Part shown: in pieces, positions 44,949 to 55,096 of the stretch | How positions within the stretch are numbered: the stretch's first letter is position 1 | How the letters are laid out: the number at the start of each line of letters is the position of its first letter | NCBI GenBank assembly: GCA_024345305.1 | Contig: BRON01000005.1 | Coordinates: 310,001 to 374,000 of the forward strand | Direction of reading: 5' to 3' | DNA length: 64,000 nt | From: Mrakia gelida | Taxonomy: Eukaryota > Basidiomycota > Tremellomycetes > Cystofilobasidiales > Mrakiaceae | Made by a program: the position numbers and the translations under genes | The notes under the pieces: model-generated | Databases searched by the model: none | What the model was told of the DNA's origin: nothing | Seen by the model: only the letters and a program-made list of their open reading frames with translations

Positions 44949-46416
44949 TTAGATCGACACCGACTTCCTGAACCTAGCCTCCCACCGCTCGTGATCGTCT
45001 CCCACGGCGTCCAGGAACTCAGTATCGGGAGCGAGAGGCCACTGAACGATGATGGAGCTGCGGGAGAAAGAGGGGAAAAGAAGAAGAGGACGCGTCGTGA
45101 TCGAGTCAGTCGAGGAACCAACGAAGCGAAGCTCCTCCCTGCCTCGTAGAAGCAACACTTCCACCAAGTAGAGCCGTCGAAGTCGGCGAGAGATGAGGAG
45201 GGAGGGGTTGGGACTCACTCGCAAACCAAATGAGCAAAGACGAAGCAACCCGACTCGAGCTGACCTCCATCCTCAAGCTGCTTGAGGAGCTCGAGACGGA
45301 CCTTAGGGATGGTTGCGAGCGAAGGGTGGACTTCGGACATCTGCGAGGGATTGTTATACGGGGGGAAGAAGAGCGCAGTCAGCACAGGAAGGTCTCGAGT
45401 GAGAGGCAAGACGACGACGCGAGTGTACGAACCTCGACGAAGGTGAGCAGCTCAGACTGGTCGAAACCGAACCGGTGCTTCAGATCCGCCTCTTCGGGCT
45501 GGTAATCGAAGTGAAGAACGACAGTCTCGAACTCCTGCGAGGGGGAAAAGAGGGGAGGGAGGGAAGAGGAAGAGGTCAGCTCGTCGAAGGGAGGAAGAAA
45601 CGTCGAAGAACGAAGAGCGACTCACAGCTCGAGGTCGTTGCGACTTATCATGAAGACCAAGAGCTTGAACAAGAGCCATGTTGACAGCTTGAACATGCAG
45701 CATGGCGAAACCGTGGAGCTCTGGTGGAGGAAAAAGGGACGGGAGGGAGGGAGGGAAGGGAGAAGTGTGAGCTCGTTCGCTCTCTTCGAGTCGAACATCT
45801 CTTCCTTCCCTTGAGAGCGACTCACCATCCCAACTGGGCTCGTTCCCAGGAGCAACCGTCCTCTTCGCAGTAGGTCCAACGACTCCCTCGCACCTCTTCT
45901 TGTGAGCGGGCCAGTCCGACTTTGCACATTCCGACGAGCAGTAGGCCGTGGGTCGAGCAGCTCCTGACGTCTTGCACTTGCCGCAACTGGGAGGGCGCAG
46001 GGCCGAAGAGGCAAAGGAGAAGGAGGAAGATGAAGAGGAAGAGAGAGGAAGAGAAGGTGAGAGGAGGACGAGAGGAAGTAAAAGAGGAAGAAGGAGGGAA
46101 GGTGAGCTTCGCTCGTTTGGAAGGACGGGGAGGCAAACGAAGAGAGGAACGAACAGCTTGAGAGCGCTCCTGTTCAGAGGGATATAGCAGTTCTGGCAAT
46201 CCCAGTGGTCGATGTTGGCGAGAGAAGACGAAGGGGTAGAGGAGGAGGGAGGAGCAGATTCTGGGACGAGGAGAGGAGGGAACGGCAGGAGGTCAGCGAC
46301 TTGGTGAGCTCGAGGGGATGAAGTCGACTAATAAGAGGCCTGCTCTGCTCGACCAACCCGACCCAGATGGAGGGAATCTCACCCTGAGTAGCTGTTGAGT
46401 CGGTGGAGGAAGACAT
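44949..46416 (-). CDS. MYND-type zinc finger protein
   Basis: Start ATG 46416 (MSSSTDSTATQ), GTGAGA donor. Zinc ligands begin in DHWDCQNCYIPLNRSALK and continue in CGKCKTSGAARPTAYCSSEC then AKSDWPAHKKRCEGVVGP. This gives paired CxxC units and the terminal CSSEC...HKKRC of MYND fingers, with one intron inside the finger. The rest has GNEPSWD, ELHGFAMLHVQAVNMALVQA, FETVVLHFDYQPEEADLKHR, HPSLATIPKVRLELLKQL, GCFVFAHLVCE, SSIIVQWPLAPDTEFLDAVG and RFRKSVSI-stop (TAA 44951-44949). About 240-280 residues, no SET domain, so a protein-protein adaptor is more likely than a methyltransferase. Partners unknown. Confidence 0.8.
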
Positions 46417-46724
46417 GGTGCGAGAGTTTGTGTGTAGAAGCGGCTGAGGGAGAAGGAAGGAGTTGGGCGACAGAAGGGAAGGTCGAGCTCACAAAAGTTG
46501 AGCTTCGATGAAAGGCCCATGGTTACGACCTTCCAACTGGGAGTTTGGCATCTTTGGAGACAACTTCGAGTAGAGAGCGTTTCAGATTAACGACCAGTGT
46601 CTCAGTGAAACTTTCCCGAATCCTGAAAACGTCGTCAAGAGGTCGGGGGAAAGGCCTCCGAACTTGACCCGGACGTCGAAGCTCATCGCTCGTTTTCACT
46701 TCTTGCTCGCTAACCATCACAAGC
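46417..46724. promoter_or_regulatory. Divergent promoter, MYND protein / mutarotase-like
   Basis: 308 bp between opposing starts. No conserved element recognised. Confidence 0.45.
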
Positions 46725-47342
46725 ATGTCTTCTCCTCTTTCTCTCCCCATCACGCACCCTGACCTTCCCTCTACCAACCAGGGGATTCGAATGTCGCAGA
46801 TGATCGCTCTGGACCGCTCGAAGCTGGCGGAGTACAAGGAGTGCCATCTTGCTGTCTTCCCTGGCGTCCTCGCTGCTCTGAGGAAAGCTCACATCTTCGG
46901 TACGCTTGCTCGTTCATCTAGACCTCACGATTCAGCCTCAACTGACCTTGCACTTTGACTTTGGCTCGATCAGACTACGCCATCCACCTCTACGACGTCC
47001 CCGAGCTGAACCCCCTACCCATTCTCGTCGCCACGCTTCGATACGCTGGAACCGACTTCGAGGCGGACATGGCGAACGCTAGAGAGGATACAGAGACTCA
47101 TAGGTGGTGGAAGATGGTGAGTCTCGTCTCCCGAGCTCGAGCTCGAGGCGGTCAGGTAGAGGTGAGGAGGAGGGAGGGTCGAGCGTCGAAGCTTGAAGCT
47201 GATCTCGTCTTTCTTGTTTCTGTTCTCTCCTCTTTTCAAGGTCGACCCGTGGCAGAAGTCGTTCGTCCCAGGAGCTGTCGGATCTGCTTCAGGTCCTGGT
47301 TGGTGGGTTAATGGGGAGGAGGTTTTCAGGATGGAGAGCTAA
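46725..47342 (+). CDS. L-rhamnose mutarotase-like protein (DUF718)
   Basis: Three exons. Start ATG 46725 (MSSPLSLPITHPDLPSTNQG). The family pattern follows: RMSQMIALDRSKLAEYKECH and LAVFPGVLAALRKAHIF (EYxxxH..vwPevl..l), then DYAIHLYDVPELNPLPILVA, the tryptophan pair in ETHRWWKM, and VDPWQKSFVPGA. The end is VNGEEVFRMES-stop (TAA 47340-47342). Rhamnose mutarotases interconvert anomers of L-rhamnose in a dimeric alpha/beta barrel; in this lineage the sugar could differ. About 140 residues, longer than the bacterial ~105 because of both tails. Confidence 0.85.
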
Positions 47343-47575
47343 ATGAAACGACGAAGGATGATGAGATGCTGGACGTCTTCGCCCTTGGAGCGACTGGAAA
47401 GATTACCTTCCTCACTCGAGCTCGAGTAGTCGATCACCAAAGTGTCTTTGCCTCTCCCAAGGCGTCAAACTCCGAGGCAAAACATATCGAGAAGGCGGCC
47501 TCAAACGCGTCTCTCTCCGAGCTCATTTTCCCTCTGCGAGCTCGACGCGACCCTTTCTTCCTGCTTCAAACAACG

Positions 47576-48723
47576 ATGTCGACTCCCTCCCAACCCCCCA
47601 CTTCCCGAGGTCTCTTCATCGTTCTCGAGGGTCTCGACCGCTCGGGCAAATCAACCCAATGCGAGCTCCTCATCCAGAGGCTACAGGCTCAAGGACGAGC
47701 TGTTCAAGGATGGAAGTTTCCAGGTGAGCTCGACCTCCTTCCTTCCTCCCCTTCCTCTTCTCCCTCCCCTGGACTCGCTGTCGGCCTGCTTCGCCCCAGA
47801 TGGACAGAGCGTTGAGCTGATACATATTTGTACTCCATGTAGATAGGACCACGCCCACAGGGATCTTGATCGACCGGTATCTTAGGAAGGAGGTCGAGAT
47901 CGGAGGAGAGGATGGACGAGCCATTCATCTCTTGTTTTCAGCCAACCGATGGGAGTGCTCGTGAGTTTTCTCTCTTCTTCTCTCCCTGTCTGTCATAGAT
48001 CAGCCCTTATATAGGTCTCTATAGGCTGGATATACGGAAGCTGACTCTTCCTTCGACGTCGCTGGCGCAAACAGAACGGCCATCGAAGCTCTCCTCGTCT
48101 CTGGAACGTCGGTCGTCTGCGACAGGTATGCCTTCTCAGGTCTGGCTTTCTCGTTAGCGAAGGTAAGTTTACAGCCTCCATCGTCTCCGCGTGGATATTT
48201 CCGGGACTTGGAAGAGAGGAGGGAAGCTCGAGCTAACTTCGTTTTGACTCGCTGCAAACAGGGTCTCGACGCTTCCTACCTCGTCCCTCCCGACAAAGGT
48301 CTCCCTCTTCCCGACCTCACTCTCTTCCTCTCGCTGTCATCGGAGCAAACCAAGCTCAGGGGAGGCTTTGGAGACGAACGGTATGTCCTTCCCTTCACTT
48401 CCCCTGGTCGCTGGTCCGAGATTCAAAGCTCGAAGCGTTCGAGTTGAGCTCACCGTCCTTCCTCCCTCCCTCCTCACTCTTCACTCGTCGCTGCGCCACT
48501 GGGTGCAACCTTTCACAGGTACGAGCTCGTCGAGTTCCAAGCTATCGTCAAGGGGAAGTTTGAGTGGGTCGGCCAGGAGGTGGGGCGAGTCCATGGAGCT
48601 GGGAAGTGGAAGGAGATCGACGCTGGAGGGACAGTCGAGGAAGTGAGGGAGGCGATGGGTGCGCTGATAGACGAGCTCGCCAGTCGGGAGGGAGGAGGAG
48701 TGAAGGCGAAGCTCTGGACGTGA
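47576..48723 (+). CDS. CDC8: Thymidylate kinase (dTMP kinase)
   Basis: Phosphorylates dTMP to dTDP for DNA synthesis. Start ATG 47576 (MSTPSQPPTSRGLFIVLEGL). The P-loop is GLDRSGKST, followed by QCELLIQRLQAQGRAVQGWK and FP. Next come DRTTPTGILIDRYLRKEVEI, AIHLLFSANRWE and TAIEALLVSGTSVVCDRYAF with SGLAFSLAK (the DRY motif). Then GLDASYLVPPDKGLPLPDLT, LFLSLSSEQTKLRGGFGDER (LID region) and YELVEFQAIVKGKFEW, ending KLWT-stop (48721-48723). Five to six exons, about 230 residues, normal for the family. One intron carries a TATA-like run near 48000. Confidence 0.93.
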
Positions 48724-48985
48724 TAGATGGGTCTCACTTGTACGTTCATTGAGCTGGAGGACGTTCGAGAAAGGAAGAGAGGAGGGAGAGTCGCCTGAGG
48801 ATGTCGAGAAGACAGCCGCGTCGGTTCGTCCTTTTCCCCGTTCATTTTCGGTTACTCCGACTTGACTTCCTGGACTGACATTGCATCTAGAATTTATAGT
48901 CACCTCCCAAACTCACGCTCAGCCTCGCCCCAAGGGCCCTCGCGACTTGGACTCGCCTCTCCCTCCCCTCTGCCAGCTTCCTTTC

Positions 48986-49879
48986 CTACGCCTGATCAAG
49001 AACCAACACTCTCTTCCACTCCTCCTCTACCTCGTCCGTCCACCCACTCTCGCTCCTCCCTCTCATCCCCTCAAAAACAGCCTCCACCTCCTCCCTCATC
49101 CACCTCTCCTTCACCTCGTCCTCCAACTCCAACACAACCCTCCCCAACCTCGGATACCTCCTCAACGAGCCCAACTCCACCTCTCTCTGTATCCTCCCAC
49201 CCAAAGGACAACACTCCACCACCCCAATCACAACCTCCTCCAGCGTCTTCCTCCAAACGTTCCCGTTCCTCCAGCTGCTCGGCGCGCGTCCGTCGAGATC
49301 GGTTCGGATGCACGGACTCGAGAGCGACCCTCTCGACCACAGATCCAGTACGGCGTTGAACCCCGCGATGGAAGAGAACCGATGGGTGACGGAAGCGGGG
49401 TGGAGGAGGGAGAGGAAGGTGGAGTTGGGCTCGTCGTATCGGAAGGATTGGCGGGAGATGATGAGTCGGGGGACGGAGAGAGGGTGGGAGTGGAGGGAGA
49501 AGGAGAAGAAGAAGGGTGGGAGGGGGGCGAAGAGGTGGAGGGTTTGGGTGTGGAGGCGGACTTTGGGGAGGTTGGAAGGGGAGAGGAGGGAGGTGTAGTC
49601 GTCCTGCGAAGGAGGAGGAGGACACGTCGCGATTTTGCGTTTAGCGTTTCGTTCTTCTACTGTGATATCCACCCTCTGGAGAGAGATCTGAGGACTCACC
49701 GAGCGACCTAAGAAGAGATCTCTGTAGAGATACTTGGGGACAATGTCCTGGAAGGCCCTTGAGACTCTAGCGAGAGAAGCACGAGTGCTCTTCGTTGATT
49801 CTGACGCGATCATGTCCAGGATCTCGTAAGGAAAGACCGAAGGAGTGGGGGACTCGTCCTGTTGAGAGCGAGAGGTCAT
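48986..49879 (-). CDS. F-box-like protein 1
   Basis: Start ATG 49879 gives MTSRSQQDESPTPSVFPYEI, continuing LDMIASESTKSTRASLARVS and RAFQDIVPKYLYRDLFLGR. This is an F-box-like helix pattern (P.EIL..I....S...L..VSR.F..IV..YLYRDL) frequent in expanded basidiomycete families. Exon 2 reads DYTSLLSPSNLPKVRLHTQT, LHLFAPLPPFFFSFSLHSHP, a long variable part, and VVLELEDEVKERWMREEVEA, ending RVLVLDQA-stop (TAG at 48986). An upstream in-frame Met lies at 49933. Probably an SCF substrate adaptor or orphan; target unknown. Confidence 0.7.
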   Translation of the reverse strand: MTSRSQQDESPTPSVFPYEILDMIASESTKSTRASLARVSRAFQDIVPKYLYRDLFLGRSVSPQISLQRVDITVEERNAKRKIATCPPPPSQDDYTSLLSPSNLPKVRLHTQTLHLFAPLPPFFFSFSLHSHPLSVPRLIISRQSFRYDEPNSTFLSLLHPASVTHRFSSIAGFNAVLDLWSRGSLSSPCIRTDLDGRAPSSWRNGNVWRKTLEEVVIGVVECCPLGGRIQREVELGSLRRYPRLGRVVLELEDEVKERWMREEVEAVFEGMRGRSESGWTDEVEEEWKRVLVLDQA

Positions 49880-50538
49880 GGTGGTGGTTGAGAGGAGACG
49901 AACGAAGCATCCTGCTCTCAGTTCGGTGATCACAAAAGGAGAGCACGGCCGGAGGAGGCGTCGACGCGTCGAGAACAGATGCGAGTCTTCGCCAGGTGCA
50001 GATTTTATGCTCGTCTGGAGCCGAAAGAGAGAGCTCGATAAGCATTAACGTGTTGCGGCGACTCACCAGGCGGGACGCTGGAAGCGACGACGAAACCTAG
50101 CAAGCACGTTTTGGTCGGTCGTCGACTTCTCTTTTTTTGCTCCGCGTCCGGTCGTCTCCAACAGCGATGCGAACACGACGAAGCAGAAGCAATATGCAGA
50201 TAGAGGCGAGATACGTGGTATAGGTATGAACGAGAGAGGAAGAGAGGCCGAGGGAGGTGCGGGGTATGCAAAAGTGGCAGAGCGAGGAGAAAGAAGAACG
50301 ATGCTGAGTCCAAACAGGACTTGAGGTCTACAACGAGGGAGGAGGACGATGCGAAACATGGGAGGAGACAAAGGTATACGGGAAGTGGAGTAGAAGATGA
50401 TGGGGCGCTGAGCTAGATGTCGAAGGCTGCTTGGAGGCGACGAGGAAAGGGGAGGAGAGTTTCGTCAGTCGAAGTTTCGACGAGGGTGAGAGAGAAGGGA
50501 AGACGGAACGAGAGTGAGGGCACAGTGGAGGAGAAGGA
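49880..50538. other. Intergenic, F-box 1 promoter and LEU5 3' region
   Basis: Both neighbours are on the minus strand. GACGCGTC at 49963-49970. Short hydrophobic minus-strand frames (50005-50371) have no splice or family support. No gene seen. Confidence 0.45.
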
Positions 50539-52181
50539 TTACGAACATCGTTTCATGAACTGCCAGGTGGTGAACGAGATACTGGGAGAGGAGAAAAAGA
50601 GAACGAGAGGAGGGGAGTCAGCTCGACATTCGACGCGTCCGTCGAACAGACAGAGCCTCTGCACTCACCTCGTCATCGGCACGACCTTCAGGAACCCAAT
50701 CCCCAATCCAACATAGAACCCTCTCCACCCTCCCACCTTCCAAACATCCCTCACCGTCTCCTGCCAACCCACCATCCCCGACGGCCGTTTCACACCTCCA
50801 ACCTGCATCCTCCTCCTCACGACCTCGAACGGATAGCTCGCCGTCTGACTGACCACCCCAGCAACAGCTCCACAAGCGAGATCCACCTTCGTCCGATGAT
50901 CCCGAGCAAATTCTGCGGGGACGAGAGCCTTGAGTCGACCGTAGGTGAGGAAGGATATCCCAGCGTAAGGGATCATTCCGAGGACGGTGATGGTGAAGCC
51001 TCGGTAGAAGGGTGCTAATGGGATTTGGTAGAGGTATCGAGAGAAAGCTGAGGTAGGTGGTGGAGGGGCGGAGGAGGAGGCGACACCGCCTATTGGTGGT
51101 GGTGAGACGGTCACGGTGGGTTGGGCTGAGGAGGGAAGGACGACAGGAGGAGGTGGACGGAACGAGTTCTCGTGGTAGATGAGTCGAACGACTTGAAGGA
51201 GGTTGGTGCGTTCGGCAGTTTTGGTTTGGAAGGCTAGGCGAACTCGAATGAGCTCGAGAGGGTAGGTGAGGAAGACGGCGGCGATTCCTGTGCGAGCGAA
51301 ACGAACGAAGGGTGTGAGCTCGGTCAGCTCGAGCAAAGACAAGCAAGTTCGAGTGTAGAGGGACGAACCTGAGGTCGCTCCCGCTGTGAAGAGCATAGCA
51401 CTCGTCTCTGAGTTCTTGGTTGGCATGAGGTACTGAAGGAAGGACGCGGGGAGTTCAGCGAGCTGGGAGGGCTGAAGAAAGAGGAGGGAGGAGGAAATGC
51501 GAACTGACGTGGTGAACTCGATCGTAGAGCATGAACTTGATCCCAGCATATGGGAAGACCCTTAGCAGAGTGGCAAGATGGCCTTGTAGTAATCCTCGGG
51601 CTCCATTTGACGAGTAGATATCTCGAATCGAGAGGTAGAGCCCCTTGAACGAGCCTGGTGAGGGAGGGAGGAGGAGGAGCAGGAGGGGAAGGATCGACGT
51701 CAGCGAAGGAGCTGAAGAGACGAGCGAACGAGCTCACGAACTGACCTTGATACTTCTGAAAATCAGCGTTGTGAGTCTGGAAGAGGATCTTGACCCGATC
51801 CAAAGGAGCTACAGCTGTTTTGGCCTGGAGAAACGAGCGAGCAGAGGGGATAAAAGTCAGCATGTGACGGAGGAGGAGTGCGAGCTCCCATTCCTTCCTT
51901 CCCCGAAGACTCCTCTCGACACCTCCACGAGAAGCCTGAGCTTTAGTTGAAACCGTGGTCGACTCACTACACATCCTGCTACACCTCCTGCGAGTCCACT
52001 TCGTACGGCTGTTGAAAAATGAGGATGGAAAGAGGTGAGCCAACCGGACGAGGGCGGAATCGAAAGGAAGGAGGTTGAACGAACCAAAGTCCCAGCTATG
52101 CTTGTCCTCCTTCGCCCTCTGGTGAGATTTTTGGAGCCAGGTGAGTTGTTGGGGTTCCGATGCGAGCGAGCGGTTGCTCAT
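50539..52181 (-). CDS. LEU5: Mitochondrial coenzyme A carrier LEU5 / SLC25A16-like
   Basis: Inner-membrane carrier needed for mitochondrial CoA (family knowledge). Start ATG 52181 gives MSNRSLASEPQQLTWLQKSH and EDKHSWDF. Then VRSGLAGGVAGCV, AKTAVAPLDRVKILFQTHNA with DFQKYQ (the LEU5 signature) and GSFKGLYLSIRDIYSSNGAR. Next are GLLQGHLATLLRVFPYAGIK, FMLYDRVHH, TYPLELIRVRLAFQTKTAER, FYRGFTITVLGMIPYAGISF, VDLACGAVAGVVSQTASYPF and EVVRRRMQVGG. The end is ISFTTWQFMKRCS-stop (TAA 50541-50539). All three carrier signatures are present. A Pro/Ser-rich insertion of about 45 residues lies in the repeat-2 matrix loop, as loop expansions also occur in the other carrier of this window. Roughly eight exons. 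Confidence 0.9.
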
Positions 52182-52321
52182 CCCAAACTGGGAAGGAGAA
52201 GAACGAGGAGAAGGGGGGGAAGAGAGTCGGTAAGAGAGAGAAGCCGAGGTCGTCGAAGTTGGGGTCAACTCGACGTGAGCTCGTCTCCTCCCGACTTTCA
52301 CTCCCTTTCAAATCCAAAAAC
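52182..52321. promoter_or_regulatory. Short divergent promoter, LEU5 / F-box-like 2
   Basis: Only 140 bp between opposing start codons, so elements must be shared or nested. An in-frame upstream Met for LEU5 (about 52301) would extend into it. Confidence 0.45.
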
Positions 52322-53906
52322 ATGGATTCCTCCAACTCGACCACTTCCGTTAAAGACGGGGTCGCCTCTCCTTCTCGAGAGGAATCTGAAGACGGCTCAG
52401 AGTCTCTTCTGGTGAGCTCCGTCGTCTCGCCGTCTGGAACGTCCCTCGGCCTTCTCGTCGAGCTCACTTCCCTTCTCCCTTTCTTTCCCTTGTAGATCTT
52501 GGAGAGTTCAGAGACGAGCTTCACCATCGAATCGCAAGCAAACTCGCGTCTTCCAGGTGGGTGCTTTCTTCTTGACTCTGCGCTTGAAGATGAGAGAGAA
52601 GACATGGAGAAGGGACGGAGGAGCTGAGCTCGAGCTGACCTTTGCTTCCCTCCCTTCCTCACTTCTTCCTCCCTTCTTCTCCCCTTCTTCCAACTCGTCA
52701 GCTCTCCCAGTCGAGGTCATCGAGAGGATCCTCAAGTACACCTTCTCTCGACCGTCCAAGCTCCTTCCCACCTCGGAAGCAACGCATCTCGTCGGAACAT
52801 CCTACCTCCTCCGCCTCTCAAAAGGGTTCCGAGAGCTATGCCTCCCCATCTTCTACCAATCCATCACCATCTCTCGACCCTCTCACTACCTCGCATTCTT
52901 CGATCCCCCGAGTGGCATCTTTGCTGGAGAAGAAGGGAAGAAGCTATGGTCCTTCGTCAAGGAAGTGAGTCGTCTCGCCCAGCGCGACTCATCTCTTCTC
53001 CCTCACCTTCGAGCCCTCTCCAGGCGTCTCAATCAGCTTCCAGGAGCTGATCTTTACCCTTCTACATCTCCTCGTCTCATATCAGCTCGCCATCGTCATC
53101 GGAGTCGAACCTCCCGTGGTCTCAGACCCCCATCGACACCCGACCTACCTCGTCCCTCTCCTCGTCCCCAACATTCGAAGACTCCCTACTCTCTGTCTTC
53201 TCAACGGCGTCGCATCCACCACCAACGACGTGGACCGAACGGACGTGCTGAACCTCTTCAGCTCCGGGATGGAGGACGAGGAATGGGGAGACGCGGTCCA
53301 CTCCGCTCTCGGATCTTCCAACAAGTCCCTCGGTATCAACATCAGGAGTCATCAGGAGGTCTCGCAAGCGCTACATCAGGAGAGGCAGCTCTTCCGCGTC
53401 CATCTCATCTCTAGAGCAAGCCCTGTCGAGGTCGTCGTCGCGTCTGGACCCCTCAAGCACCTCAAGCCCTCCTCCTGGACCGTCGCAGAGCCAGCCACGA
53501 CTCTCTCCCTCTACTCTTCCGAGAAGGAAACTTCGGACTTCTCCCTCGGATCGTTCCTTGGCACGATAGAGCTCACCCAGGAAGTCTTTGGAACGGTCGC
53601 TCGAACGACGCGTCTTCGAGCCTTCCCTTCCTCCGCTTTCAAAGGGTTCTCGTCTTGGCTCGGGCGGTCCGATAGAGGACATGGGTGGAGGGTGAAGTGG
53701 ATCAAGGCTGTAGAGAGTTGGACTTGGGAGATGGAGGATGGCGAGGTCGTGTTGCTCGATACGATCGTGAGTCGTCGACTTATCTCTCTTCTTCTTCTCT
53801 CCTCTTTCTTCTCCTCGATGCTCGCTGTCTCTCCTCTTCGAAAACTTTGAGCTGAACTTTCTCCCCTCCTTCCACTCTTCTGCAGATCAACCCGAAGCGC
53901 ACTTGA
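52322..53906 (+). CDS. F-box-like protein 2
   Basis: Start ATG 52322 (MDSSNSTTSVKDGVASPSRE). After ILESSETSFTIESQANSRLP comes the F-box-like segment ALPVEVIERILKYTFSRPSK and HLVGTSYLLRLSKGFRELCL with PIFYQSITISRPSHYLAFF. Later parts are AIVIGVEPPVVSDP, LVPNIRRLPTLCLLNGVAST, LGINIRSHQEVSQALHQERQ and WIKAVESWTWEMEDGEVVLL with DTI. The short last exon is INPKRT-stop (TGA 53904-53906). Six exons. The C-terminal part is a repeat-poor variable region. Likely substrate adaptor of unknown target. It is not an obvious paralog of the other F-box-like gene beyond the domain. Confidence 0.7.
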
Positions 53907-54212
53907 AACCTCGCGTCCGTCCATCGAACTCGCACGGGCATCTCCCCTCTCCTCCTCTCCCCCCAGTCAGACCCTACCTCGATACGCTAGCACACTTCCT
54001 TGATACCTTACGATCCTATAAACGAACCTAGCTTCCCTCTCGTTCTTGTCTGCAATTCCCAAGCAAGCAAACCGACTCCCCTCCGCCCTCTTCTGTCCCT
54101 CCCTCCGTCTCTCTCTCTCTCGCTCTTCCTTCACTCAACCTCTTCCAAGAAACACCCTGAGATACACAACAAAATCCCCGTACCATCAACCCCTCAACCC
54201 TTCTTCTCCTCC
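53907..54212. other. Convergent 3' region
   Basis: 306 bp between converging stops, plus-strand pyrimidine-rich with a TCTCTCTCTC run near 54112. No gene seen. Confidence 0.5.
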
Positions 54213-54535
54213 CTACTTCTCCACCTCAATCGTCGTCTTAGGCTTCGCATCAGCATCAACCCCAGGACATTTTCCCGTCTTCCACCCAGCGCAACGCTCA
54301 GATTCAGGGACGCCAGCGAGGGCGGAGTCGATGTGTTTTCCTGGCGAACGAAGTGAGCCGCGAGCGAGGGCGAGCGAGCCAGCGAGGGAAGGGAGAGGAG
54401 GGAAAGACGGGAGGGGAGGGAGAGAGGTGAGCTCGGGTTCGTCTCCGGAAGGGTTGGGGGGAGAAGATGGGCCAACGCACCACATCCAGCCCAGGTCTTG
54501 AGCTTGCAGATGGAGCAGGTGGTTGCGTAGCACAT
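54213..54535 (-). CDS. Small conserved fungal Cys-rich protein
   Basis: Two exons, about 60 residues. Exon 1 from ATG 54535 reads MCYATTCSICKLKTWAGCG. After an intron with donor GTGCGT, exon 2 reads KHIDSALAGVPESERCAGWK and TGKCPGVDADAKPKTTIEVE, then K-stop (54213). The pattern MCY..TC..C.K.TW.GCG.HI...L..VPE..RC belongs to a small fungal protein family of unknown function that I recognise from its shape. Six to seven cysteines suggest metal binding, cytosolic as no signal peptide is seen. The 3' extension with acidic Val-Glu-Lys end is less conserved. Confidence 0.75.
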
Positions 54536-55096
54536 GTTGAAGAAGGAGGTTTGGGGGTGGTCTGTGGAGGGAGGAGGGGAAGGAAGGGAGGAAAGGAAGG
54601 TCAGAAATCGGACGAGCTCGACGACGTCGTTGAGCTTCCCTTCCTTCATCGTCCAAGAACACGAGAAGCAGGAACGAACACGAACTTTTGAGAGGGATGG
54701 GGGCTGGTGGTGTTGGTTGAGAGTCAGAGTCGAGAGTTGGGGCTTTCTTGCTGGAAGGTCGAGACGGTGTCTGCTTTCATTCGCCCTCCTCTCTCCCAAG
54801 ATAAAAAAGATAATCAGCCCTCGCCCTGGAGGGAAGGAGGAGTGGAGGAGGTGGAGGCGAGGCGAGCTCTTCAACTCCCATCAAGGATTCTTCCAAAACT
54901 CGAGCTTCTACCAGCTACGAGACCCATAGACGAACCTCTCAGACTCGTAAACAGGTGAGTGTCTACCCACGAGGGCCAAGAGAAGCAGGGGAAGAGAGCA
55001 AGGACGGGCTGACTGAGTTCGATCTCGATCTTCCCATCGCCTCCGTCCGAAGCAGACTCTCGTACGACCAGATAGAGATATCGAGATAACGGGAAG
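54536..55096. promoter_or_regulatory. Divergent promoter region, Cys-rich protein / DDB1
   Basis: 561 bp between opposing starts. Open short frames only. No conserved element recognised. Confidence 0.45.

Noticed and set aside
44949..46416. SMYD-type methyltransferase
   Set aside because: A MYND finger is present but no SET motif (NHSC.PN) follows in any exon.
47995..48035. TATA-like run with TATAGG repeats
   Set aside because: Lies within an intron of the thymidylate kinase gene; no gene starts nearby.
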